Assembly (NCBI GenBank): GCA_020724685.1
Contig: DYGP01000006.1
Span: 1 to 17,090, forward strand
From: Candidatus Paceibacter sp.
Lineage (GTDB): Bacteria > Patescibacteriota > Minisyncoccia > UBA6257 > GWB1-50-10
Reading direction: 5' to 3'
Length of the DNA stretch: 17,090 bases
The notes below the pieces were generated by a model that worked only from the letters and a program-made list of their open reading frames with translations, had not been told where the DNA came from and ran no database searches. The first letter of the stretch is position 1. The number at the start of each line of letters is the position of its first letter. The translations under genes and the position numbers were made by a program. Shown here piece by piece: positions 6,443 to 13,215 of this stretch.

Positions 6443-8839
6443 CTATTCGGTATTTGTTTCCGGGACGCGGTCCTTCGTATCGACTCCCTTCAGTCTGTCA
6501 TAAATCTCGCGTTCCACAACATCCCTCGGTCTTCCGTACTTTTTTCTCGAATTCTCGCGGATCTCTTCGACATTCGATTTCCCCGAAGCTCTCTCCGGGA
6601 GCGGAATTTCGGCGTTAAACGGCTGGGATATCTGATTGTTGATGATAAGCTTCATGTGAGCATTGAGATTGTCTATGTTGATGAGATTGTTCTTGTCGAA
6701 CACGGGCGAGAATTGTTTCTCGAGATATTCCGCGTCGTCGGCGCCGATCCTGAAGGCAACCATTGAACCGACATTCCCGAATACGGCGTCGCGTATTTTG
6801 TCCGAAAGCTGGGAGATGAACTGATGCGCCACCGTAAGACACAGTTTGTATTTTCTCGCTTCGGACAGAATCGTCGCGATGCTCGGCGTCGTGAAACTCT
6901 GAAATTCGTCGATATAAAGGTAAAAATCCCTTCTTTTTTCCATAGGGATATCCGTGCGAGAAAACGCCGCGAGCGTCATCTTCCCCACGATTATCATTCC
7001 GAGAAGACTCGCGTTCATCTCCCCTATCCTCCCCTTACTCAAGTTCACAAGGAGTATCTTCCCCTCATCCATAATCTCCCTGAATTTTAGCGTACTTTTC
7101 GACTGAGCGATGATCGGCCTGACATAATCGTTCGCGATGAACGTGTTGAATTTGCTCGTGATATACGGAACAAGATTGGCGAGCGCGGCCTCGCCTCCGG
7201 CCTTCTCCGCCTCCTTTTCCCAGAAATCCTTCGCGATGACATTCGTGCACGAGTCCAAAAGACGCTTTCTGAAGGATCCGTCGGAAAGAACTCGCGGAAT
7301 CTCCAGTATAGTGTAGCCCGCCGCGGGGTTGTCCATGAGGAGAAGAAGCGCGTTCCTCGTGTATTGCTCGAACATGGGACCTCCGGTCGTTCTCAAATCA
7401 TACAGCGTGTCGAATATGCTCATGAGCTCGTTGATGATGAACGTCTTTTGTTCCGGAAAGCGTTCATCGTATTCGAGCATGTTCAATCCGAACGGAGATT
7501 GGAGATCGGACGGATCGAACACCACGATGTCGTCAGCGCGGTTTTCCGGCACCCGCGCGAGAACGTCTTCAAAGAGGTCTCCGTTGGGATCGATTACGCA
7601 CAATCCTTCCCCGGATTTCATGTCCTGGACCGAGAGGTTATTCAAAAGAACGGATTTCCCGGTTCCCGTTTGCCCGAGAACATACAAATGCCTTCTTCGG
7701 TCCTCGCGCGTGATGTGGATCGCCTTTGTCTGACCTCCGTATCTGCTCATTCCAAGCATTAAACCGTCCTTGGGAAGCGCCGACGGAGGAGAGGCTTCCT
7801 TGTACCGGAGGTTTTTTATCTTGGGAGCGGTCGTAAACGGAGTCGGGAAGTGAAAAATGCTCGCAAGCTCTTCCGTGTTCAAGACAACCCCCTCTTCCCT
7901 GTCAAAAATCCTGAAAGAAAACTTATGGATCAGATCCCGTACCGAAGGGGGTTTTATGACGTTGAATTCGTTGAACTCCGGCGAATTGAGCTGGGAAAAA
8001 CCGATCGCGATCCCGTCTACGACGGAATCCGCGACGGGCTGGTCCGGCGCCGATGCGACAATTCTCACATTCACTCTGAAAAGCGGTTTTGAGGCTTTTC
8101 GTTCAAGCGCTTTTACCGCGTTCTCGTCTATTTCTTTTTCTTCTTCCTTTCTTTTATAGTCGTATCCCTTCGTCACGGCCTGATCGATGTCGCCGAGCGA
8201 AATCGAGAAATCGGAAGCGGAAAAAGTCCCTTTGTTTCCCTTCTTGAGCGATTTTATCGTCGATTTCAGCCTTTTTTTCTCCTTTTTGTCCGCGGGAAAC
8301 AAGACATATTGTATGGCGCCGCCTTCGCCGAGATCGTTTATTTTCGAAAGGCCTCCGACAATCGGAGAAAAGGTGTCAACTTCGAGATCGCGATACGTCC
8401 TGATGGGAAAGGGATAGGGTTTTTTCTGCGTGATCTTCGCGGCGGAAACGGCTCCCGAATAATTGAACACATTGTAATCTTCGACGACTTCCACCTTCGC
8501 GTCCTTCCAGACGGACTGGATGTGGCGCATGAGCGCCGGGACGCTCTTCTCCGATATCGCAACATAAAACGATATGTCCTCGCCTATGTAGGGAACCGCC
8601 ACCTCGAAAACAACCGGTTCCTTGACGGCGCTAAAACCGCTGAAAAACTGTTCAGACAGGCTTATTTCATCATTCAGCTGCTTTCCTTCGGGAGAAACTT
8701 TGGGAAGTTTCACGAGAAGCAGTTTCAGTCCGATAAGCGCCCGTATTTTCTTTTTGTTTTCGAGACGGAAGAAAACAAATCCCCCGGCGGCAACGGCAAG
8801 TGCGGCGAGAAAAAACAAAAGAGGAACAAGCGCGCTCAC
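6443..8839 (-). CDS. VirD4/TraG-like (DUF87-type) secretion ATPase
   Basis: The 798-residue protein begins with one membrane helix (about 3-24) and a long N-terminal region, followed by a RecA-like motor. Walker A is GQTGTGKS at 389-396. Walker B is FYLYIDEF at 639-646, followed by QSFTTPSIATILSEARKY. AHQFISQL (672-679) fits the sensor motif of conjugative coupling proteins. Such proteins pump DNA or protein across the membrane as hexamers in type IV secretion, or act in HerA-like DNA processing. No relaxase, VirB-type channel genes or pilot proteins are in the window, so its substrate is unknown. The start is GTG at 8839, overlapping the upstream TGA, with a G-rich stretch (AAGGGG) about 8-9 nt before it. 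Residues 225-245 are strongly charged. Confidence 0.88.
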   Translation of the reverse strand: MSALVPLLFFLAALAVAAGGFVFFRLENKKKIRALIGLKLLLVKLPKVSPEGKQLNDEISLSEQFFSGFSAVKEPVVFEVAVPYIGEDISFYVAISEKSVPALMRHIQSVWKDAKVEVVEDYNVFNYSGAVSAAKITQKKPYPFPIRTYRDLEVDTFSPIVGGLSKINDLGEGGAIQYVLFPADKKEKKRLKSTIKSLKKGNKGTFSASDFSISLGDIDQAVTKGYDYKRKEEEKEIDENAVKALERKASKPLFRVNVRIVASAPDQPVADSVVDGIAIGFSQLNSPEFNEFNVIKPPSVRDLIHKFSFRIFDREEGVVLNTEELASIFHFPTPFTTAPKIKNLRYKEASPPSALPKDGLMLGMSRYGGQTKAIHITREDRRRHLYVLGQTGTGKSVLLNNLSVQDMKSGEGLCVIDPNGDLFEDVLARVPENRADDIVVFDPSDLQSPFGLNMLEYDERFPEQKTFIINELMSIFDTLYDLRTTGGPMFEQYTRNALLLLMDNPAAGYTILEIPRVLSDGSFRKRLLDSCTNVIAKDFWEKEAEKAGGEAALANLVPYITSKFNTFIANDYVRPIIAQSKSTLKFREIMDEGKILLVNLSKGRIGEMNASLLGMIIVGKMTLAAFSRTDIPMEKRRDFYLYIDEFQSFTTPSIATILSEARKYKLCLTVAHQFISQLSDKIRDAVFGNVGSMVAFRIGADDAEYLEKQFSPVFDKNNLINIDNLNAHMKLIINNQISQPFNAEIPLPERASGKSNVEEIRENSRKKYGRPRDVVEREIYDRLKGVDTKDRVPETNTE

Positions 8840-9249
8840 GGGAGTATCCCCTTCTTTTTCAGTTCGGGGACAAGCTTGTCGACGAGCGCATCATGAAAGG
8901 CGTCTTCAACAAAGGCGGGGTATTTTTTGGATATCTGGATCGCTTTTTCGAGATTTCCGTGGAGCGTCATGTCCACAAGGTGTTCGACGGCCCTTTTCGC
9001 TTCGTCCTCCGATCCGTCTTCCGATACGAAATATGAGGGAAGGAGGGAGGGTTTTCCGTCCCCCTCCGCCTGATCGGATGACGGACTTTCCGGAACTTCG
9101 CGCGCAATAGATACTATCGATTCCTTCACGATCGCACGCTCGGACGATTCTTTCACCTCGGGGTTTTTCTCGATATTTTCCCGCACCCGATGCCCTATTT
9201 TTTCAAAACCTTTCTCAAGGTTTTCGCTAAAATTCATTACCTTAGGCAT
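8836..9249 (-). CDS. Small charged protein, unrecognised
   Basis: I do not recognise this 137-residue product. It is very hydrophilic, has no membrane segment and looks bipartite. The N-terminal two thirds are rich in Glu, Lys and Ser, with a likely disordered middle (about 45-75). The C-terminal part (about 80-137) looks like an all-helical module ending in VDKLVPELKKKGILP. Its TGA overlaps the GTG start of the ATPase gene, so the two are probably translationally coupled. A cytoplasmic partner or adaptor of the ATPase is plausible but is inference only. An alternative ATG at 9237 would remove four residues (MPKV). Confidence 0.75.
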   Translation of the reverse strand: MPKVMNFSENLEKGFEKIGHRVRENIEKNPEVKESSERAIVKESIVSIAREVPESPSSDQAEGDGKPSLLPSYFVSEDGSEDEAKRAVEHLVDMTLHGNLEKAIQISKKYPAFVEDAFHDALVDKLVPELKKKGILP

Positions 9250-9406
9250 ACTCGATGACGGAAATTTGATTGGATTTTTGCAAAGACATATCCCGCGACT
9301 TTTCTCTATTCATAAAAGATTCGAAATAAAAACTTGTATTTTGCCTTCCCGATGGGCGCATCAATCTTTTCCGACCGGACGCAAACTAACAAACGCTTTC
9401 AGTCTC

Positions 9407-9434
9407 ATTATAAAATAAAGACTTCTCGGGGCAA
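9407..9434 (-). promoter_or_regulatory. Possible promoter of the ATPase/glycosylation operon
   Basis: On the minus strand TATAAT (9407-9412) lies 16 nt after TTGCCC (9429-9434, four of six matches to TTGACA). It would give a leader of about 150 nt before the ATG at 9249. It overlaps the terminator hairpin of the pilus operon, so the -35 match may be a by-product of the stem. The 228-nt gap 9250-9477 holds no gene I can support. Confidence 0.35.
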
Positions 9435-9444
9435 AGCCCGAAAG
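9407..9444 (-). terminator. Terminator at the end of the pilB-pilC-pseudopilin operon
   Basis: About 33 nt after the stop of the last pseudopilin, the minus strand folds CTTTCGGG against CCCGAGAAG around a CTTTGC loop, an 8-bp stem with one bulge. It is followed by the T-rich TCTTTATTTTAT. This is the expected form and place for an intrinsic terminator. Confidence 0.6.
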
Positions 9445-9477
9445 GAGGGGTAAAAATCTTCCGCCCGCCTCAAAAAT

Positions 9478-10800
9478 CTAAAGATTGTGTATCCGTATCG
9501 ATCCCGACTCGAGATCGATGTTCGTCGAACTTGCGTACGTCGTCCCGGGCTGGGTGTAGACGTTTTCATCTCCTGATCCGCCGAGCCAATCAGTCTGCTG
9601 GAAAACGGCATTTTTCCATCTCGTAATGTAGTCCACAAGGGCGAGATCGGTGATGTTCCCGCTCGACGCCCACTCCACAATCGACGTAACTCTCTGCGTC
9701 GACGGATCATCGACGGATCCGGTCTCGCACGGCGTCACCCCGCTTATCGTGCTTGACGCGTCATTCGTCCGGCACACGTCTTCAACGGTGAAGTATCGCG
9801 AGAATGCCGGGCTCTCATAAAGCTGCTTCACTTCATCCGCCGAAAGAGCGCGGTTATAGATGCGGAAATCATCGAGCCATCCGTCGAAATAAGCCCAGGC
9901 ATATCCGAAGCGCATCGAAAGGTTGTTCAGAAGATGGGACGTCCACCACGAACCGGAGTTTGTTCCCGTAAGAATCCTCTCTTCTCCGTTTACGTAAAGC
10001 TTCACGGAAGATCCGTCTTGCGTCCAAGCGACATGAAACCAGTTTCCCGGAAAATCTCCGAGATTGTCCATGTCGTAACGAACGGAAATTTTTCCGGCAT
10101 TGTCGTCTTCTATCACCAGGTCCATCTGGTTTCCGCTGTCTATGTAGCTTCTTATGTAATCCGTCGTCGATCCCTCATAAAGATGGAACAGTCCGCCGGT
10201 GACATTCTTTTGGTTGAACTTCGCCCAATAGGAAAATGTTCCTGTTGTGTATTTGAAATTGGCGTTGCTTGAACTTATATTCGACGAGCCGGCAAAATTC
10301 ATGCAGTATCCGACCACGCACGTCGATGTCGCCCGTATGGGGTTGTTTATGAAATTTCCGTTTATCCCGTTCCCGCTCATATCATACGCCACCGTTCCCG
10401 TCGCCTCGTCGAATCCCCACCGTCCCATAAGTCCGTTCGTGATGTCGTTTCCGACCACCCCCTCTTTTCCCTCGACCACGAAAAATCTCGTGCTTGACGC
10501 GGCGAGATAATAGGACGTGCTCGTCCCTTTTGTAAGTCCGTATATGTTCTGCCAATCCGCCCCCGAGAAAGCGCGGACTTTGTCGATCGAGGATTGTGCC
10601 ATCCCGGACGCCATCTGAAGATTGTCGTTTGTGGAGGTCGAACGGAGCATGAATGCGATTCCCATCGCTGCCGCGCCGATGAGAAGCGCACCGATCGTAA
10701 GCCCGATGAGGACCTCGATGAGAGATTGTCCATCGCGCTTTTGGAAAAGCGCGAGTAGTAAGCATTTGGTATTTAGTATTATATATTTTTTTTTCCACAT
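9478..10800 (-). CDS. LamG-containing type IV pseudopilin (PilV/GspI-like)
   Basis: The 440-residue product begins with a class III prepilin leader: basic KRDG at 21-24, cleavage after G24, mature QSLIEVLIGL with E29 at +5, then a hydrophobic helix to about 52. A short pilin-like stretch (53-120) is followed by a LamG/concanavalin-like domain (about 123-330: GLMGRWGFDE, GTFSYWAKF, WFHVAWTQDG, DDFRIYNRALSADEV). A second pseudopilin-like segment (337-440: YFTVEDVCR, DPSTQRVTSIVEW, DYITRWKNAVFQQTDW) follows, so the LamG domain appears inserted inside the pilin body. LamG folds usually bind glycans or proteins, suggesting a surface adhesin at a pilus tip. The ATG at 10800 and part of the leader lie in a 7-bp-periodic repeat, and codons 3-5 form a run of nine A. 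A terminator follows. Confidence 0.9.
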   Translation of the reverse strand: MWKKKYIILNTKCLLLALFQKRDGQSLIEVLIGLTIGALLIGAAAMGIAFMLRSTSTNDNLQMASGMAQSSIDKVRAFSGADWQNIYGLTKGTSTSYYLAASSTRFFVVEGKEGVVGNDITNGLMGRWGFDEATGTVAYDMSGNGINGNFINNPIRATSTCVVGYCMNFAGSSNISSSNANFKYTTGTFSYWAKFNQKNVTGGLFHLYEGSTTDYIRSYIDSGNQMDLVIEDDNAGKISVRYDMDNLGDFPGNWFHVAWTQDGSSVKLYVNGEERILTGTNSGSWWTSHLLNNLSMRFGYAWAYFDGWLDDFRIYNRALSADEVKQLYESPAFSRYFTVEDVCRTNDASSTISGVTPCETGSVDDPSTQRVTSIVEWASSGNITDLALVDYITRWKNAVFQQTDWLGGSGDENVYTQPGTTYASSTNIDLESGSIRIHNL

Positions 10801-10834
10801 ACTTGATACTGACTACTTTCTACTCGCTACTATT
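10751..10834. repeat. Mirrored TACTNNN heptad repeat across the pseudopilin junction
   Basis: From 10800 to 10834 five contiguous plus-strand heptads all begin TACT. They contain the TAG stop of the upstream pseudopilin (10830-10832) and touch the ATG of the next gene (10798-10800). The opposite-strand pattern appears on the other side: GCGAGTAG at 10751-10758 is the exact reverse complement of CTACTCGC at 10820-10827, and related ATACTAA and ATACCAA heptads (minus strand) lie inside the leader codons. The centre is an A/T-rich tract near 10778-10795. Confidence 0.65.
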
Positions 10835-11906
10835 TGAGGTCATTATACACATCCAAAACTTCCTGTTCTGAAAGCGCGCGGTTATAGACCCGGACCTCGT
10901 CCATTTCTCCGTGGAGATAGTATGAACCCTGAGACCCTACCCTGGAGAAATTGACGGTCCCTGCCGCAGAAGTCGAGTGCACCAATGACCCGTTCCTGTA
11001 AAGTTTCACGCCGTTTTCGGCGTCCCTTATAAGGACGAAATTGTACCATTTTGAGTTTTGAAACTCTCCGAGATTGGAAGCGCCGATATTCGTGCTCCCG
11101 GCAAGCTCCATGTACAAATGAGAGCTTTGTCTCATAAGCACCCTGCTCCCTGATCCCGATATGATCCCGTGCCAATTCGTCAAAAGCGTGTCAAAGCGCA
11201 CCCATACGGACACGGTGAATTCCCCTTCAAAAGAAAGTGTGGGGAAGGAAACATAATTACTCGTTCCGTTGAAATTGAGACACCCTCCCGCTTTGCAATT
11301 CGTCCCCGATTGCCACGTCGGACCATTTGCAAGCGTGCCGGCGTTCCCGTTTCCCGAGGCGTCGTATGCGACGGTCGACGTTCCCTCATCAAAATGCCAA
11401 TATCCCACGAGCCCTTTTTCAAGACGCGTCGTCGCTTTTCCGAGAATGTTTATGATCACGTCCCCGACAAGGGATCTCGCACCGCTGTTTATGCTGATAA
11501 CCTTGTCGTCGCCGAGGATGCCGCTGATCGCCTGAAACGGGAGGTCGACGGTGAACCCCGACGGAGGATTTCCGAACCGGACGCCCCGCCGGAGCGCATA
11601 TGTCTGGTCGACGGTCCCCGAGGCATAGGAAAGCCCGCTCCACGTCTGAAAGGAATCGTCCGATCCGGAGAGACGCATCCCCCAATGTTTTCCGTCCTGC
11701 TGGGTTATCGAACGCCTCTGCGTTTCCCGCATCGCGGACGAAATCTCGCTTACGGCGAGTTTCACGTTTTGGTCACGCCGATACTGGGAAAACATGACAA
11801 ATCCCCCGACAGTAACAACGGCCCCTATCGCAACCACAACAAGCACTTCGATCAGGGTAAAACCAGATCGAGAATTTTGAATTTTGAATTTTGAATTTTG
11901 AGCCAA
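10830..11906 (-). CDS. LamG-containing type IV pseudopilin (GspH/FimT-like)
   Basis: The 358-residue product has a prepilin leader ending in G15, mature FTLIEVLVVVAIGAVV with E20 at +5, and a GspH/FimT-like body to about 160 (RRDQNVKLAVSEISSAMRE, GVRFGNPPSGFTV, GDVIINILG). A C-terminal LamG domain follows (165-357: GLVGYWHFDEGTSTVAYDAS, FTVSVWVRF, KWYNFVLIRD, MDEVRVYNRALSEQEV). It is probably a minor or tip pilin with a glycan- or protein-binding head. The start is TTG at 11906, the only conventional start in frame before the leader glycine, because a stop lies four codons upstream. No Shine-Dalgarno sequence is visible. Leader residues 3-12 (QNSKFKIQNS) are translated from four tandem GAATTTT units. 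A gain or loss of one unit would shift the frame. Confidence 0.9.
   Translation of the reverse strand: MAQNSKFKIQNSRSGFTLIEVLVVVAIGAVVTVGGFVMFSQYRRDQNVKLAVSEISSAMRETQRRSITQQDGKHWGMRLSGSDDSFQTWSGLSYASGTVDQTYALRRGVRFGNPPSGFTVDLPFQAISGILGDDKVISINSGARSLVGDVIINILGKATTRLEKGLVGYWHFDEGTSTVAYDASGNGNAGTLANGPTWQSGTNCKAGGCLNFNGTSNYVSFPTLSFEGEFTVSVWVRFDTLLTNWHGIISGSGSRVLMRQSSHLYMELAGSTNIGASNLGEFQNSKWYNFVLIRDAENGVKLYRNGSLVHSTSAAGTVNFSRVGSQGSYYLHGEMDEVRVYNRALSEQEVLDVYNDLK
11872..11902. repeat. Perfect tandem heptamer (GAATTTT)x4 inside a coding region
   Basis: Four exact copies of GAATTTT occupy 11872-11899, followed by GAG. On the coding strand the unit reads AAAATTC and encodes most of the prepilin leader of the 10830-11906 gene with a seven-residue period. 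Because seven is not a multiple of three, copy-number change alters the frame. Confidence 0.9.
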
Positions 11907-11933
11907 TTTTAAAATTTAAGAATTCTAGAATTC
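11905..11933. repeat. Two perfect palindromes in the pilC-pseudopilin gap
   Basis: AATTTTAAAATT (11905-11916) and GAATTCTAGAATTC (11920-11933) are both perfect palindromes, 3 nt apart, in the 51-nt gap between pilC and the first LamG pseudopilin. The first includes two bases of the TTG start. They directly adjoin the GAATTTT array and could be its strand-switching centre, or a structure masking the start. Confidence 0.7.
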
Positions 11934-11957
11934 AATCGAAAATCATTATTCGGAATT

Positions 11958-13169
11958 CTAAAACTGAATAGTCAACTGGTATATGGGAACGACAATCGCA
12001 AGCGCGATTCCCCCAATGACGATTCCGATTCCCATAAGCATGAGCGGCTCAAGGAACGAAACGAGGGTCTTGAGCGAACTGTCGATCTCGCTCGTGTAGA
12101 AATCTGCGAGCGTTTGAAGCACTTCCTCAATGTGTCCCGCGCGTTCCGATATGGCAATAAGATTCACAACAGTCTTCGGGAAAAACGGCTCCCGTTTGAA
12201 AGCCTCCCCGACCGTAAGCCCTTTTGCGATCCCCTCGCGGGAAATCCTCTGGAGCGCCTCTTTTAATTCAACCTGCGTAATCGAATCCGCGGTTATTTCG
12301 AGCGCATCGGTGATTGGCATGCCCGCCTTGATAAGCGAGGCAAGCGTCGCCGCGAACCGCTGGATGGAGACTTTTTTCACAACCTCGCGGATGAGCGGCA
12401 AATTGAACACGATGCTCAGCACGAATTTTTTGAACACGAAAGACGATTTGTAGAGTATCACGAAGAAAACGCCGGCAACCGCAAGGGCGGCGAGAATGAT
12501 ACCTCCGAAATCTCCGAAAAAGAATCCGACGGCAAACACAATCTTTGAAAAAAGCGGCGGTTCAAATCCGCTGTCCGCGAAAACGTCGGCGATTTTCGGA
12601 AGAGCGAACATGACAAGAAAGACAAGGATGAGAACTGAAGCGACAAGAAGAATAATGGGATAGAACAGCGCGCTTTTGATCTGATCCCGGAGCGCTTTTT
12701 CCTTTGAAAGGGATTGCGAGAGATTATCAAAAACAGACTCGAGACTTCCCGATGTTTCCCCCGCTTTTATCGAATTGACATATACCTGGCTGAATGTGCG
12801 GGGATATCGCGCAAATGCGGCGTAAAAAGGGGATCCTTTTTCCAGATTCGATTTTACCTCAAGGAGGAACGATCTGACCGACGGTTTCGAAAAATCGTCT
12901 ATGAGGATGTTTATCGCCTGAAGGAGCCCGGTTCCGATTTTCAGCATGAGCGCAAGATACTTCGATATAAAAACCTGATCGGTGAGCGTGATCCCCCCCC
13001 CGAAGACGTTTCTGTTCAGTCCGCCTTTTTTCGATCCGACGGGTTTTACGCTCACGGGCTTCATCCCCTGTCCCGCGATCACCGTGAGAACTTCCTGCAC
13101 GTCGCGCGCTTCGATTTCGTTTTCCACGATTTTCCCGTCGGGCTGGGAGGCAATATAACGGAATTGCAT
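11958..13169 (-). CDS. pilC: Type IV pilus inner-membrane platform protein PilC
   Basis: The 403-residue product is a GspF/PilC platform protein that sits in the inner membrane and couples the PilB motor to pilin extraction. It has two T2SSF repeats (about 65-190 and 268-395), each with the helical cytoplasmic part and the GE/ER motif region (KAGETSGSLESVFDNL at 135-150, ISERAGHIEEVLQTLADF at 340-357). Membrane helices lie at about 168-190, 222-240 and 375-398. Length is typical. The ATG at 13169 matches the family start (MQFRYIASQPDGK). It lies 44 nt after pilB, a gap largely made of a 7-bp tandem repeat, with no Shine-Dalgarno sequence seen. Confidence 0.96.
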   Translation of the reverse strand: MQFRYIASQPDGKIVENEIEARDVQEVLTVIAGQGMKPVSVKPVGSKKGGLNRNVFGGGITLTDQVFISKYLALMLKIGTGLLQAINILIDDFSKPSVRSFLLEVKSNLEKGSPFYAAFARYPRTFSQVYVNSIKAGETSGSLESVFDNLSQSLSKEKALRDQIKSALFYPIILLVASVLILVFLVMFALPKIADVFADSGFEPPLFSKIVFAVGFFFGDFGGIILAALAVAGVFFVILYKSSFVFKKFVLSIVFNLPLIREVVKKVSIQRFAATLASLIKAGMPITDALEITADSITQVELKEALQRISREGIAKGLTVGEAFKREPFFPKTVVNLIAISERAGHIEEVLQTLADFYTSEIDSSLKTLVSFLEPLMLMGIGIVIGGIALAIVVPIYQLTIQF

Positions 13170-13182
13170 ATGTATCTATTGT

Positions 13183-13215
13183 AAATTGGAAATTGGAAAT
13201 TGGAAATTGGAAATT
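13183..13215. repeat. Tandem heptamer (AAATTGG)x4.7 between pilB and pilC
   Basis: Plus-strand AAATTGG is repeated perfectly four times, followed by AAATT, over 33 bp. The end overlaps the pilB TAA stop (13214-13216). In the mRNA it reads as a pyrimidine-rich UUUCCAA series just before pilC, so it offers no ribosome-binding sequence. Confidence 0.9.

Noticed and set aside
10784..10795. A run of nine A in codons 3-5 of the second LamG pseudopilin as a programmed frameshift site.
   Set aside because: The frame is intact, no overlapping gene would be reached by slippage, and A-runs are common at A/T-rich starts. Slippage variation is possible but unsupported.
13183..13215. Short tandem repeats as a possible CRISPR array.
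   Set aside because: Units are 7 bp, directly adjacent with no spacers, and no cas genes are present.
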